NCBI RefSeq assembly: GCF_000349845.1 | Contig: NC_020829.1 | Span: forward strand, 1,922,001 to 1,986,000 | DNA length: 64,000 nt | Direction: 5' to 3' | From: Pseudomonas sp. ATCC 13867 | GTDB taxonomy: Bacteria > Pseudomonadota > Gammaproteobacteria > Pseudomonadales > Pseudomonadaceae | Shown: piece by piece, positions 37,789 to 47,220 of the stretch | Position numbering within the stretch: position 1 is the first letter of the stretch | Layout of the letters: each line of letters begins with the position of its first letter | Notes under the pieces: generated by a model | The model's database searches: none | Told to the model about the DNA's origin: nothing | What the model saw: only the letters and a program-made list of their open reading frames with translations | Made by a program: the position numbers and the translations under genes

Positions 37789-38265
37789 ATGGCCCGCCTG
37801 TCCGCGATCCTCAGCGCCCTGCCGCTGGCGGGGCTGTCCCTGCTGGCGTTCGGCGAGGACGGCAAGGCGCCGGTGTCGACGCCCGCCATCGTCCATGCCA
37901 GCTCCACGCCCAGTGTGATCACCGGCAGCGCCGGCGCGCAGCTGATGCAGTTGCTGCTGGGCCTTGTGCTGGTGGTCGGGCTGATCTTCCTGCTCGCCTG
38001 GCTGGTGCGTCGCGTGCAGCAGGTCGGTCCGCGCGGCAACCAGGCGATCCGCCTGGTGTCCAGCCAGGCCCTCGGCCCGCGTGACCGGCTGGTGCTGGTG
38101 CAGGTGGGCGAGGAGCAGATCCTGCTCGGCCTGACCCCCGGCCGCATCACCCCGTTGCACGTGCTGCGCCAGCCGGTGCACGCCGCCGACTCGGAACCGG
38201 CGCAGCCGGAATTCGCCCAGCGCCTGCTGGAGTTGCTGAACAAGGACAAGGGCCGCCCGCAGTGA
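37789..38265 (+). CDS. fliO: Flagellar biosynthesis protein FliO
   Basis: FliO is a small membrane protein that helps assemble the FliP ring of the export gate. The 158-residue protein has an N-terminal hydrophobic segment (possibly a signal sequence), a membrane segment at about residues 47-65 ([20 protein letters not shown]) and the cytoplasmic signature [20 protein letters not shown]. It overlaps fliP by 4 nt. Confidence 0.93.
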   Translation: MARLSAILSALPLAGLSLLAFGEDGKAPVSTPAIVHASSTPSVITGSAGAQLMQLLLGLVLVVGLIFLLAWLVRRVQQVGPRGNQAIRLVSSQALGPRDRLVLVQVGEEQILLGLTPGRITPLHVLRQPVHAADSEPAQPEFAQRLLELLNKDKGRPQ

Positions 38266-39053
38266 CCCGTTCGCCGAATCCTTCCGCTCTGCTCGGCGCG
38301 CTCAAGCGCAGCGCGCCGTTGCTTCTGGGACTGCTGGCGCTGGTCGTGCCGCAGGCTTTTGCCGCCGATCCGACGCAGATCTCGGCGATCACCGTGACCA
38401 CCAACGCGCAGGGGCAGCAGGAGTACTCGGTCAGCCTGCAGATCCTGCTGATCATGACCGCGCTGAGCTTCATCCCGGCGTTCGTCATGCTGATGACCAG
38501 CTTCACCCGGATCATCATCGTCTTCTCCATCCTGCGCCAGGCGCTGGGCCTGCAGAGCACGCCGTCGAACCAGGTGCTGATCGGTCTGGCGCTGTTCCTC
38601 ACCCTGTTCGTCATGGCGCCGGTGTTCGACAAGATCAACGCCAACGCGCTGCAGCCCTACCTCAACGAGCAGATCCCGGCGCAGGAGGCGATCAGCCGCG
38701 CCGAGGTGCCGCTGAAAGCCTTCATGCTGGCGCAGACCCGGCAGTCGGACCTGGAGCTGTTCGTGCGCCTGTCCAAGCGCACCGACATCCAGAGTGCCGA
38801 CGCCACACCGCTGACGATCCTGGTCCCGGCCTTCGTCACCTCGGAGTTGAAGACCGCGTTCCAGATCGGCTTCATGATCTTCATCCCGTTCCTGATCATC
38901 GACCTGGTGGTATCCAGCGTGCTGATGGCGATGGGCATGATGATGCTGTCGCCGCTGATCATCTCGTTGCCGTTCAAGATCATGCTGTTCGTGCTGGTGG
39001 ACGGCTGGGCGCTGATCATCGGCACCCTGGCCGGCAGTTTCGGGACGGTGTAG
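38262..39053 (+). CDS. fliP: Flagellar export gate protein FliP
   Basis: FliP forms the core of the FliPQR export gate in the inner membrane. The 263-residue protein starts at a GTG that overlaps the fliO stop and has a cleavable signal sequence ending [29 protein letters not shown] and [20 protein letters not shown] are family signatures. The following REP-type pair separates it from fliQ by 106 nt. Confidence 0.95.
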   Translation: MTRSPNPSALLGALKRSAPLLLGLLALVVPQAFAADPTQISAITVTTNAQGQQEYSVSLQILLIMTALSFIPAFVMLMTSFTRIIIVFSILRQALGLQSTPSNQVLIGLALFLTLFVMAPVFDKINANALQPYLNEQIPAQEAISRAEVPLKAFMLAQTRQSDLELFVRLSKRTDIQSADATPLTILVPAFVTSELKTAFQIGFMIFIPFLIIDLVVSSVLMAMGMMMLSPLIISLPFKIMLFVLVDGWALIIGTLAGSFGTV

Positions 39054-39070
39054 CGATGCACGGCTCTTCC

Positions 39071-39133
39071 GTAGGAGCGAGCTTGCTCGCGAGGCTCTTG
39101 TACCATTGCGGTTCGCGAGCAAGCTCGCTCCTG
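39071..39133. repeat. REP-type palindrome pair between fliP and fliQ
   Basis: GTAGGAGCGAGCTTGCTCGC and GCGAGCAAGCTCGCTCCTGC are inverted around about 23 nt. It interrupts an otherwise tightly packed operon. Confidence 0.92.
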
Positions 39134-39159
39134 CACGCTGCTGAACGACTGGAGCAGAT

Positions 39160-39429
39160 ATGACCCCCGAAGTCGCGGTAGACCTGTTTCGCGAAGCGCT
39201 CTGGCTGACGGCGATGATCGTCGCCATCCTGATCCTGCCCAGCCTGCTGGTGGGCCTGGTGGTGGCGATGTTCCAGGCCGCCACCCAGATCAACGAACAG
39301 ACCCTGAGCTTCCTGCCGCGCCTGATCGTGGTGCTGCTCACCCTGATCGTGCTGGGGCCCTGGCTGATTCGGCAGCTGATGGAGTACACCCAGACGCTGT
39401 TCAACAGCATTCCGACGCTGATCGGCTGA
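39160..39429 (+). CDS. fliQ: Flagellar export gate protein FliQ
   Basis: FliQ is an 89-residue protein with two membrane helices, part of the FliPQR gate. PSLLVGLVVAMFQAATQINE followed by QTLSFLPRL is the family core. Its Shine-Dalgarno (TGGAGCAG) lies just beyond the REP pair. Its stop overlaps the fliR start by one base. Confidence 0.95.
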   Translation: MTPEVAVDLFREALWLTAMIVAILILPSLLVGLVVAMFQAATQINEQTLSFLPRLIVVLLTLIVLGPWLIRQLMEYTQTLFNSIPTLIG

Positions 39430-40205
39430 TGCTGGAGCTCACCAACGCGCAGATCGGCGGTTGGGTCGGGGCCTTCCTGTTCCCGCTGTTCCGCATCGCC
39501 GCGCTGCTGATGGTGATGCCCATCATCGGCACGCAGTTGGTGCCGACCCGCGTGCGCCTCTACCTGTCCCTGGCGATCGCCGTGGTGCTGGTGCCGAACC
39601 TGCCGCCCATGCCGCAGGTGGACGCGCTGAGCGTGAAGGCCATGTTGCTGATCGGCGAGCAGATCCTCATCGGCGCCATGCTCGGTTTCACCCTGCAACT
39701 GATGTTCCACGCCTTCGTCATCGCCGGGCAGATCATCTCCATGCAGATGGGCCTGGGCTTCGCCTCGATGGTCGATCCCACCAACGGTATTTCGGTTCCG
39801 GTGCTCGGGCAGTTCTTCACCATGCTGGTGACCCTGCTGTTCCTGGCCATGAACGGACACCTGGTGGTGTTCGAGGTGCTGGCGGAAAGTTTCGTCACCC
39901 TGCCGGTGGGCGAGGGGCTGTCGAGCAATCACTTCATCACCGTGGCCGGCAAGCTCGGCTGGATCATCGGCGCCGGCCTGCTGCTGGCGTTGCCGGCGAT
40001 CACCGCGCTGCTGGTGGTCAACCTGGCCTTCGGCGCCATGACCCGCGCCGCGCCACAGCTGAACATCTTCTCCATCGGCTTCCCGCTGACCCTGGTGATG
40101 GGCTTCATCATCGTCTGGATCGGCAGCGCCGACATTCTGTCGCAGTACCAGTCCCTCGCCAGCGAAGGGCTGCAACTGCTCCGCGAACTGGTTCGAGCGA
40201 GGTAG
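39429..40205 (+). CDS. fliR: Flagellar export gate protein FliR
   Basis: FliR is the third gate protein, with about six hydrophobic segments over 258 residues. The segment MQMGLGFASMVDPTNG is typical, as is the C-terminal region (ALPAITALLVVNLAFGAMTR). The stop of fliQ and the ATG share one base, so translation is coupled. It ends 6 nt before flhB. Confidence 0.95.
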   Translation: MLELTNAQIGGWVGAFLFPLFRIAALLMVMPIIGTQLVPTRVRLYLSLAIAVVLVPNLPPMPQVDALSVKAMLLIGEQILIGAMLGFTLQLMFHAFVIAGQIISMQMGLGFASMVDPTNGISVPVLGQFFTMLVTLLFLAMNGHLVVFEVLAESFVTLPVGEGLSSNHFITVAGKLGWIIGAGLLLALPAITALLVVNLAFGAMTRAAPQLNIFSIGFPLTLVMGFIIVWIGSADILSQYQSLASEGLQLLRELVRAR

Positions 40206-40211
40206 CCGGCG

Positions 40212-41348
40212 ATGGCTGAAAGCGAGAGCGGTCAGGACAAGACAGAGGAACCCACGGAGAAACGGCGCCGGGAGGCGCGCGAGAAAGGTCAACTGCCGCG
40301 TTCGCGGGAGCTGAATACACTCGCCGTGCTCGTCGCCGGCGCCGGCGGCCTGCTGATCTATGGCGCGGGCCTGGCGGACGCGCTGATGCGCCTGATGCGC
40401 GGCAGCTTCGAGCTGTCCCGCGAGACGGTGATGAACAGCGACAACATGCTCAGCCTGCTGGCCACTGCCGGACGGATCGCCGGCGAGGGCCTGTGGCCGA
40501 TCCTCGCGCTGCTGCTGGTGGCGGCCCTGCTGGGGCCGGTGGCCCTGGGCGGCTGGCTGTTCTCCAGCGAGGCGCTGGCACCCAAGTTCAACCGCCTGAA
40601 CCCGCTGGAAGGGGTCAAGCGGATGTTTTCCGCCAAATCCCTGCTGGAACTGTTCAAGGCGCTGATCAAGTTCACCGTGGTGCTCGCCGTGGCGATCCTG
40701 GTGTTGCAGTCGGACAAGGACGACCTGCTGGCGATGGCCCACGAGCCCACCGGGCAGGCGCTGCTGCACTCCGCCAAGGTGGTCGGCTGGAGCGCCTTCT
40801 GGCTGGCCTGCAGCCTGATGCTGATCGCCGCCGTGGACGTGCCCTACCAGCTCTGGGACAACCGCCAGAAGCTGATGATGACCAAGCAGGAAGTGCGCGA
40901 CGAGTACAAGGACTCCGAGGGCAAGCCGGAGGTCAAGGCCAAGGTCCGCCAGATGCAGCGCGAGATGGCGCAGCGGCGGATGATGCAGGCGGTGCCGGAC
41001 GCCGACGTGGTGATCACCAACCCGACGCACTTCGCCGTCGCCCTCAAGTACGACCCCGCAGCCTCCGGTGCGCCGCGCCTGCTGGCCAAGGGCAACGACT
41101 TCATGGCGCTGAAGATCCGCGAGGTGGCCCAGGAGCACAAGATCACGGTGCTGGAGTCGCCGGCGCTGGCGCGGGCGGTGTACTACTCCACCGAACTGGA
41201 GCACGAGATTCCCGCCGGTCTCTACCTCGCCGTCGCCCAGGTGCTGGCCTACGTCTACCAGCTCAAGCAGTTCCGCGCCGGCAAGGGCAAGCGCCCGGGG
41301 CCGATGCCGGACCTGCCGATCCCGCCGGATTTGCGGCGGGACGAGTGA
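40212..41348 (+). CDS. flhB: Flagellar export switch protein FlhB
   Basis: FlhB is an inner-membrane export component that cleaves itself and changes substrate specificity when FliK signals hook completion. The N-terminal EKRRREAREKGQLPRSRELN, four hydrophobic segments, and the cytoplasmic autocleavage site NPTH (residues 270-273, in DADVVITNPTHFAVALKYD) are all present. The 378-residue length is normal. It ends the fliL operon and is the left boundary of the hpa island; flhA resumes 15.8 kb later. Confidence 0.96.
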   Translation: MAESESGQDKTEEPTEKRRREAREKGQLPRSRELNTLAVLVAGAGGLLIYGAGLADALMRLMRGSFELSRETVMNSDNMLSLLATAGRIAGEGLWPILALLLVAALLGPVALGGWLFSSEALAPKFNRLNPLEGVKRMFSAKSLLELFKALIKFTVVLAVAILVLQSDKDDLLAMAHEPTGQALLHSAKVVGWSAFWLACSLMLIAAVDVPYQLWDNRQKLMMTKQEVRDEYKDSEGKPEVKAKVRQMQREMAQRRMMQAVPDADVVITNPTHFAVALKYDPAASGAPRLLAKGNDFMALKIREVAQEHKITVLESPALARAVYYSTELEHEIPAGLYLAVAQVLAYVYQLKQFRAGKGKRPGPMPDLPIPPDLRRDE

Positions 41349-41400
41349 GCCCGTCGGGCTGGCGGGCGGCACGATGTTCCCGTTGCGTTGGCCTGTCTCT

Positions 41401-42660
41401 TTACCAGAGGGGAATGCTGTAGTTGGCGATCAAGCGGTTTTCGTCGATGTCCGGCCCGTAGCTGGTGCGTACGGAGGCATTGCGCCAACGCAGCGAAAGC
41501 CCCTTCAGCGACTCGCTCTGCAGCGTATAGGCCAGGTCACTGTCTCGTTCGTATTCATGTCCATCCTGCAAGCTCGCTCCGAGTTCGATGTCGTCGCCGC
41601 GAGCATAGCGGGTCATGAAGGTCAGGCCGGGCAGGCCCAGCGAGGCGAAGTCATAGTCGTAGCGCAACTGCCAGGACTTTTCACCGGGCAAGGTGAAAGT
41701 CTGGACTGTCATCAGGTTCGGCGAATAAGGCGGGGTGTATCCGTTCAGCGTAGGGAAGCCGTTGTCGCCCATCATCTTCTGATAGGCGACCGAGACTGAG
41801 TGGGCACCGCCGCGTAGCGTGAACATCATGCTTAGGTTGCGGTTGTCCACCGCTCCGGAGCGCGCCTGGCCATCGTCGTTGCTGTCGAAGTAGCGCAGGT
41901 CGCTACGCAGCGATAGGCCATCGCGCAGGGGCAGATCATGCAGCAGGCCAGCATACTGCTGGTGGTAGATGTCCTTGAGCTGGCCATAGAAATAGCTGGC
42001 GCTGAGGTTCTGTGTCAGGGCGTAGCCGGCGCCAGCGATGTTGAACTGGTTGCTGTTGAACTCGCTGCTGCGTCCCATGATGTACATGTTGTCGGCGGCG
42101 GATGAGTCCCGTGGACGGTTCTGCCACAACTGGCCAACGGTCAGGGTCAGCTTGTCGACGTCGCTGGAAGTCAGCAGGGCGCCCTGGAATGTCTGCGGCA
42201 GGAGTCGGGTGTCGTCGCGGAATACCACGGGCAGTTGTGGCTCGAGCAAGCCGATGTTCAACTGGCTTTTGGCATAGCGCACCTTAGCGGTCAGCCCGGC
42301 ATGACTGAAGTTGTCCACGGGCTCATGCGATTGCGGGCCGAATGGCAAGGTACCGTCGCCGCTGCGCCCGGCTCCGGAGTCCAGCTTGACACCTAGCAGC
42401 CCTGTGGCATCCAGGCCGAAACCGACAGTGCCCTCGGTAAAGCCCGATTGCAGGCGCAGGACGAAAGCCTGGGACCAGTCGCCGGCCTGGGATTGCCGGG
42501 CATCGTGCTGGCGGAAGTCGCGCAATTGGTAGAAGTTGCGCAGGTCCAGGCGACCGCTGCTATCGTCGACGAAAGAGGCCTGAACGGCCAGGGGGAGAAG
42601 TCCGACGAGAAGCAGGGAGCGACGGGTTGCGCGCTCTATCTGGGAGGGAATGCTGTTCAT
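41401..42660 (-). CDS. OprD-family outer-membrane porin
   Basis: OprD-family porins take up small organic acids in Pseudomonas. The 419-residue product has a signal peptide (RRSLLLVGLLPLAVQAS) and typical OprD blocks such as RLDLRNFYQLRDFRQ, QSGFTEGTVGFGLDATGLLG, SWQLRYDYDFASLGLPGLTF and MTRYARGDDI, ending in Trp after ANYSIPL. AAGGAG precedes the ATG. Its place behind the hpa genes suggests 4-hydroxyphenylacetate or a related aromatic acid as substrate (inference). A strong stem-loop lies between it and the upstream gene. Confidence 0.9.
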   Translation of the reverse strand: MNSIPSQIERATRRSLLLVGLLPLAVQASFVDDSSGRLDLRNFYQLRDFRQHDARQSQAGDWSQAFVLRLQSGFTEGTVGFGLDATGLLGVKLDSGAGRSGDGTLPFGPQSHEPVDNFSHAGLTAKVRYAKSQLNIGLLEPQLPVVFRDDTRLLPQTFQGALLTSSDVDKLTLTVGQLWQNRPRDSSAADNMYIMGRSSEFNSNQFNIAGAGYALTQNLSASYFYGQLKDIYHQQYAGLLHDLPLRDGLSLRSDLRYFDSNDDGQARSGAVDNRNLSMMFTLRGGAHSVSVAYQKMMGDNGFPTLNGYTPPYSPNLMTVQTFTLPGEKSWQLRYDYDFASLGLPGLTFMTRYARGDDIELGASLQDGHEYERDSDLAYTLQSESLKGLSLRWRNASVRTSYGPDIDENRLIANYSIPLW

Positions 42661-42705
42661 GGTGGCTCCTTGTTATTCTTGTTATGCCTGCCCATCGAGC
42701 AATAG

Positions 42706-42738
42706 CCCCTGCTGTGCCGAAGTACGGCACAGCAGGGG
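42706..42738 (-). terminator. Stem-loop between hpaI and the porin gene
   Basis: A perfect 14-bp stem (CCCCTGCTGTGCCG / CGGCACAGCAGGGG) with a 5-nt loop lies after the hpaI stop. There is no T tract in the minus-strand reading, so it may reduce rather than stop transcription into the porin gene, or protect the hpa mRNA. Confidence 0.5.
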
Positions 42739-42757
42739 TATCCGGTGAGCTGGCGGG

Positions 42758-43564
42758 TCAGTACACAGCCGGTACCGTCGGCGCAAAGGTGACGGCGGAG
42801 CCTTTGAAACGCTCTGCCAGATCACGAAGCGCGCGCATTAGCAGGTTGGTGTCGACACCTACTGCGACGAACCGGGCTCCCAGCTCCAGATAGTGCCGAG
42901 CGAGTCTCTCGTCGGCGCTGAGGATGCCGGCTGCCCGGCCCGCTCGCTGGATACGAACGATGGCGTCGTCGATCACGGCCTGTACTTCGGGATGGCCGGG
43001 ATTACCGCGGTGGCCCATGGCGGCGCTGAGGTCGGCGGGGCCGATGAAGACGCCGTCCACGCCTTCGACGGCGACGATGGCATCGAGGTTGGCCAGGCCT
43101 TCGAGATTCTCGATCTGCACCAGCAGGCACATCTGCTCGTCGGCCTTGTCGAGGTAGCCGGGAATGCTGTTCCAGCGCGAGGCGCGGGCAAGGGCGCTGC
43201 CGACGCCACGAATGCCGGAGGGTGGATAGCGCATGGCACGGACCAGCTCGGCAGCCTGTTCGGCGCTCTCCACCATCGGCACCAGCAGGGTCTGGGCGCC
43301 GATGTCGAGCAGTTGCTTGATCAGCGCGGTATCGCCGAGTACCGGACGGATGATCGGGTGGCTGGGGTAGGGCGCTACCGCCTGCAGTTGGCCGAGCAGG
43401 CTGCGCAGGTCATTGGGTGCGTGTTCGCCGTCGATCAGCAGCCAGTCGAAGCCGGCATTGGCAGCCAGCTCGGCGCAGTACGGATCGGCCAGACCGAGCC
43501 AGAGGCCGATCTGCGCTTCGCCGGACTTCAGGCGAGCCTTGAAGTCGTTGATTGGGACGTGCAT
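42758..43564 (-). CDS. hpaI: 4-Hydroxy-2-oxo-heptane-1,7-dioate aldolase HpaI (HpcH)
   Basis: HpaI is the metal-dependent class II aldolase that splits 4-hydroxy-2-oxoheptanedioate to pyruvate and succinic semialdehyde, the last carbon-cleaving step of the pathway. The 268-residue protein shows the HpcH/HpaI motifs [39 protein letters not shown] and [17 protein letters not shown]. The start at 43564 is set by AAGGAG 5 nt upstream. A longer in-frame reading would translate the REP sequence at 43576-43597 and is rejected. Confidence 0.93.
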   Translation of the reverse strand: MHVPINDFKARLKSGEAQIGLWLGLADPYCAELAANAGFDWLLIDGEHAPNDLRSLLGQLQAVAPYPSHPIIRPVLGDTALIKQLLDIGAQTLLVPMVESAEQAAELVRAMRYPPSGIRGVGSALARASRWNSIPGYLDKADEQMCLLVQIENLEGLANLDAIVAVEGVDGVFIGPADLSAAMGHRGNPGHPEVQAVIDDAIVRIQRAGRAAGILSADERLARHYLELGARFVAVGVDTNLLMRALRDLAERFKGSAVTFAPTVPAVY

Positions 43565-43575
43565 GGGAACTCCTT

Positions 43576-43597
43576 TCGCGAGCAAGCTTGCTCCTAC
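43576..43597. repeat. REP-type single arm between hpaH and hpaI
   Basis: TCGCGAGCAAGCTTGCTCCTAC (reverse of GTAGGAGCAAGC) occurs without an inverted partner nearby. Confidence 0.85.
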
Positions 43598-43607
43598 GAA
43601 GAGACGG

Positions 43608-44411
43608 TCAGACAAATCGGCAGGCGATCGAGCCAAGCTGGTCGTAGTCGACGTGGAAGGTGTCGCCGGGCGCGGCGGCGACCGGGCGGGTGAACGAGCC
43701 GCCGAGGATGATCTGCCCGGCTTCCAGGGTGACGTCGTAGGGCGCCAGCTTGTTCGCCAGCCAGGCCACGCCTTTGGCCGGGTGGTTGAGCACCGCGGCG
43801 GAGACGCCGGATTCCTCGATCACGCCGTTGCGGTAGAGGATCGCCGGCACGCGGCGCAGGTCGATCTCCGTCGGGCGCACGGCGCGGCCGCCCATCACGA
43901 TGCCGGCGTTGGCGGCGTTGTCGGAGATGGTGTCGAAGACCTTGCGGGTGGCCCTGGTGTCCGGGTCGATCTGCTGGATGCGCGCGTCGATGATCTCCAG
44001 CGCCGGGATCACCCATTCGGTGGCGTCGAGCACGTCGAAGACGGTGCAGTTCGGCCCGCGCAGCGGCTTGCCGAGGATGAACGCCAGTTCCACTTCCATG
44101 CGCGGCACGATGAAGCGCTGGAAGGGGATATCGCTGCCTTCCTCGAAGAGCATGTCGTCGAGCAGCGCGCCGTAGTCCGGCTCGGTGATGTTGGAGGAGA
44201 CCTGCATGGCGCGCGAGGTCAGGCCGATCTTGTGGCCGATCAGCCTGCGCCCGTCCGCGATCTTCTTCGCCACCCAGGCACGCTGGATGGCGTAGGCATC
44301 CTCGATGGTGATTTCCGGATAATCCAGGGAGAACTGGCGCACCTGGGTGCGCTCGCGCTCGGCGGCGTCGAGGCGGGCGGCGGCTTGCTGGATGAGGTTC
44401 TGGTCGAGCAT
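43608..44411 (-). CDS. hpaH: 2-Oxo-hept-4-ene-1,7-dioate hydratase HpaH (HpcG)
   Basis: HpaH adds water to 2-oxohept-4-enedioate, giving the aldolase substrate. The 267-residue protein has the fumarylacetoacetate hydrolase-like/MhpD fold signatures [33 protein letters not shown] and [17 protein letters not shown]. An ATG at 44411 (MLDQNLIQQ) is the family start; an upstream in-frame TTG (44420) is not needed. It is 13 nt after the permease gene. Confidence 0.94.
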   Translation of the reverse strand: MLDQNLIQQAAARLDAAERERTQVRQFSLDYPEITIEDAYAIQRAWVAKKIADGRRLIGHKIGLTSRAMQVSSNITEPDYGALLDDMLFEEGSDIPFQRFIVPRMEVELAFILGKPLRGPNCTVFDVLDATEWVIPALEIIDARIQQIDPDTRATRKVFDTISDNAANAGIVMGGRAVRPTEIDLRRVPAILYRNGVIEESGVSAAVLNHPAKGVAWLANKLAPYDVTLEAGQIILGGSFTRPVAAAPGDTFHVDYDQLGSIACRFV

Positions 44412-44424
44412 GACGAGCAATCTC

Positions 44425-45729
44425 TTAACGGGGGTTGACCACGGCGGCCGGGGTTTTCAGGGCCAGCAGGCCACCGAGGGTGATGAGCGCGGCCAGCAGG
44501 TACAGGGCGAGGCTGGCGCTCTGGGTGGTGTCGCGCATCCAGCCGATCAGGTAGGGCGCGAGGAACGAGGCGACGCTGCCGAACGAGCTGATCAGCGCGA
44601 TGCCGGCCGCCTGGGTGCGGTCGGCGAGGAAGGCCGGCGGCAGTTGCCAGAACATCGGCAGCGCGGCGCTGGCGCCCATGCCGGCGACCACCAGCCCGAC
44701 CATCACCAGCAGCGCGTTCTGCGGAACCAGGGCGACGGCGACGAGGCCGATGGCGGACATCAGCAGCGGTACGCAGAGATGCCAGCGGCGTTCGCGGCGG
44801 CTGTCGGAGGAGCGGCCGAGGGCGACCATGAAGATGCAGCCGGCCAGGTAGGGGATGGCGCTGAGCATGCCGATACGGCTGTCCTGGGCGATGCCGGCGG
44901 TGTGGATCAGGCTGGGCATCCAGAAGGCGATGGTGTTCACGGCGAGCATCACGGCGAAGTAGATCGCCACCATCAGCCAGACGTGGCCGTCGCGGAGGAT
45001 GCCGGAGAACGAAGTGATCGACTTGCCTTGTTCCTCGCTGTTCATCTGGCTGCGCAGGCCGGCTTTCTGCTCGTCGCTGAGCCAGCGGACGTCCTCGAAG
45101 CTTTCCGGCAGCTTGCACCAGACCAGGATGCCGAGCAGGGCCACCGGCAGGCCCTCGATGAGGAACATCCACTGCCAGCCACGCATGCCGAGGAAGTCGT
45201 GGAAGCCGTCGAGGATCCAACCCGACAGCGGCCCGCCGATCACCCCGGCCATGGGCACGGCAATGGCGAACAGAGCGGTCACCTGGCCACGGCGATGAGC
45301 CGGAAACCAGCGGTTGATGTAGACCAGGATGCCGGGGAAGAAACCGGCTTCGGCCACGCCGAGGAGCAGGCGCAGGGTGTAGAAGCCTTCGGCGCTGGTG
45401 ACCTGCAGCATGGCGGTGGAAAGCAGGCCCCAGACCACCATCAGGGTGGCGATCCAGCGACGCGGGCCGACGCGCTCCAGCATCAGGTTGCTGGGCACGC
45501 CGAAGATGGCGTAGGCGACGAAGAACAGGCCGGCGCCCAGGCCGTAGACGGTTTCGCTGAAGTGCAGGTCGCCGCTCATCTGCAGCTTGGCGAAGCCGAT
45601 ATTGATGCGGTCGAGGTGGGCGAAGATGTAGCAGACCAGCAATAGCGGCATCAGCCGCCAGGTGATCCTCCTGTGGATGCTGTCGTTGACGGGCAGGTCG
45701 ATGGTGTTCGCGGGGATGGCTGGACTCAT
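44425..45729 (-). CDS. hpaX: MFS transporter, probable 4-hydroxyphenylacetate permease HpaX
   Basis: This 434-residue protein has 12 predicted hydrophobic segments and the anion:cation symporter (ACS) family signatures: [18 protein letters not shown] near the N-terminus, [16 protein letters not shown] in loop 2-3, and [20 protein letters not shown] in segment 4. HpaX of enteric bacteria is of this family and sits in the same kind of cluster. The substrate is inferred from its position between hpaF and hpaH. The gene symbol is therefore by context. Confidence 0.85.
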   Translation of the reverse strand: MSPAIPANTIDLPVNDSIHRRITWRLMPLLLVCYIFAHLDRINIGFAKLQMSGDLHFSETVYGLGAGLFFVAYAIFGVPSNLMLERVGPRRWIATLMVVWGLLSTAMLQVTSAEGFYTLRLLLGVAEAGFFPGILVYINRWFPAHRRGQVTALFAIAVPMAGVIGGPLSGWILDGFHDFLGMRGWQWMFLIEGLPVALLGILVWCKLPESFEDVRWLSDEQKAGLRSQMNSEEQGKSITSFSGILRDGHVWLMVAIYFAVMLAVNTIAFWMPSLIHTAGIAQDSRIGMLSAIPYLAGCIFMVALGRSSDSRRERRWHLCVPLLMSAIGLVAVALVPQNALLVMVGLVVAGMGASAALPMFWQLPPAFLADRTQAAGIALISSFGSVASFLAPYLIGWMRDTTQSASLALYLLAALITLGGLLALKTPAAVVNPR

Positions 45730-45780
45730 GGCTTTATGCTTCTTGTGTGTGAGTGCAGTGGGTTCGGATGGGCTCTGTGC

Positions 45781-46173
45781 TCAGCTCGCCTGACCCTTGA
45801 GGAACGCATGGACGTTGTTCTGCTTGAAGTTCAACTCGGCGTGCAGCTCGGTCATCTCGAACGACAGCGCCAGCAGGCGTCGTCCCTGCAGTTCGGCGAA
45901 GTGCGCGGTGATCACCGCGAACAGTTCCTCGGCGACCTTGCGGCGGGTCTCCAGATCACGCCCGGCTCCGACCTTGAGGGTCATGTGGACGAACGCGTAG
46001 TCGTGCCTGCCGTCGGCCATGCGCCAGGTGTCCAGGCGCACGGCGCGGCTGCGGATGCCGCCGAGCGGGAACACGCCGCTGGCGCCCAGGCAGGCATGGA
46101 CCTTTTCGAACAGCCCGGGCAGGTCGGCGTCTTGCTCGATGTTGTCGGTGTATTCGGCGATGAAGTGCGGCAT
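45781..46173 (-). CDS. hpaF: 5-Carboxymethyl-2-hydroxymuconate delta-isomerase HpaF (HpcD)
   Basis: HpaF isomerises 5-carboxymethyl-2-hydroxymuconate to its 2-oxo form. The 130-residue protein is of the tautomerase superfamily; after removal of Met, Pro becomes residue 1, the catalytic base (MPHFIAEYT). Further family features are IRSRAVRLDTWRMADG and ALSFEMTELHAELNFKQNN. GAGGAAT precedes the ATG. It is 10 nt after hpaD. Confidence 0.95.
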   Translation of the reverse strand: MPHFIAEYTDNIEQDADLPGLFEKVHACLGASGVFPLGGIRSRAVRLDTWRMADGRHDYAFVHMTLKVGAGRDLETRRKVAEELFAVITAHFAELQGRRLLALSFEMTELHAELNFKQNNVHAFLKGQAS

Positions 46174-46183
46174 GGGCGATTCC

Positions 46184-47107
46184 TCAGAGACGGCCTGCGG
46201 AAGGATTCGCGCCGGGATTCGACGCCTGGGCGTCTGGAATCGCCGAGCCGTCCTGCGGCGTGACCGGGAAGATCGCGTTGATCTGGCCGGTACCGGAGGA
46301 ACCGAAGTAGGGCGTCACGACCTCTGCCTTGCCGTCGTACTTCGACCAGCCGAGCGCACCGAGAAGCATCGCGGTGTCATGCATGAATCCCTCGCCGTGA
46401 CCCTTGGCGGCGTATTCCGGGAGCATCCCGCAGAACTCCTGCCAGCGGCCCTGCTGCCACATCTCCACCACCTGGTGATCGAGGACTTCGAGGAAGGGGC
46501 TCCAGACGCGGTCGGCGAATTCCGGGGCCTGGCCGTTCTGGGCGAAACGATGGGACAGCGAGCCGCTGGCGAGGAAGGCCACGGTGCCGTCGTAGTGCTC
46601 TTCCACGGCCTTGCGCATCGCCCAGCCGAGGCGCGCGCTGTCGTTGAGGTAATGCACGGTGCACAGTGCCGAGACCGAAATCACCTTGAAGTGCTGGTCT
46701 TCGTTCATGTAGCGCATCGGCACCAGGGTGCCGTATTCGGGACCGAGAGTGGTGGCGTCGTGGGCAAGGGTCTCCACGCCCAGGTCGTTGCAGCTCCTGG
46801 CGAGGATGCGGCCGAGTTCGGCGTTGCCGGGGAATTCGTACTCCATGTTGGAGATGAAGTGCGGCAGTTCGTTGCTGGTGTACACGCCCTGGAAATGCGG
46901 GGCGCAGTTGATGTGGTAGCCAGCGTTGACCAGCCAGTGGGTGTCGAACACCACGATGGTGTCCACGCCCAGCTCACGGCAGCGGCGGCCGATTTCGCGA
47001 TGGCCGTCGATGGCCGCCTGGCGGCAGCCCTGGCGCGGGCCGGGCAATTCGGAGAGGTACATCGATGGAACGTGAGTGATCTTGGCAGCCAGAGCGACTT
47101 TGCCCAT
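46184..47107 (-). CDS. hpaD: 3,4-Dihydroxyphenylacetate 2,3-dioxygenase HpaD (HpcB)
   Basis: HpaD is the ring-cleaving enzyme, a class III (LigB-type) extradiol dioxygenase using ferrous iron. It converts homoprotocatechuate to 5-carboxymethyl-2-hydroxymuconate semialdehyde. The 307-residue protein has likely metal ligands His12 (KITHVPSMY) and His57 (VVFDTHWLV), and ASGSLSHRFAQNG, a substrate-pocket signature. GGAGAATTG precedes the ATG. The last 20 residues (DAQASNPGANPSAGRL) look like a lineage-specific tail. Confidence 0.95.
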   Translation of the reverse strand: MGKVALAAKITHVPSMYLSELPGPRQGCRQAAIDGHREIGRRCRELGVDTIVVFDTHWLVNAGYHINCAPHFQGVYTSNELPHFISNMEYEFPGNAELGRILARSCNDLGVETLAHDATTLGPEYGTLVPMRYMNEDQHFKVISVSALCTVHYLNDSARLGWAMRKAVEEHYDGTVAFLASGSLSHRFAQNGQAPEFADRVWSPFLEVLDHQVVEMWQQGRWQEFCGMLPEYAAKGHGEGFMHDTAMLLGALGWSKYDGKAEVVTPYFGSSGTGQINAIFPVTPQDGSAIPDAQASNPGANPSAGRL

Positions 47108-47220
47108 GACAATTCTCCTGGTGTTGGGCGCCGCCTGCGGGGCGCCCGGATTCTTGTGATTGTGGCTGCACGCCGGCGATGCTGGCGGCCTCGGACGGCC
47201 GCTCTGTCATCGGGTCGCGC

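Noticed and set aside
37233..41372. A 1379-codon open frame on the minus strand across fliM-flhB
   Set aside because: It is antisense to seven recognised export-gate and switch genes. Its product is His/Gln/Arg-rich with no family resemblance, as expected from the complement of high-GC coding DNA.
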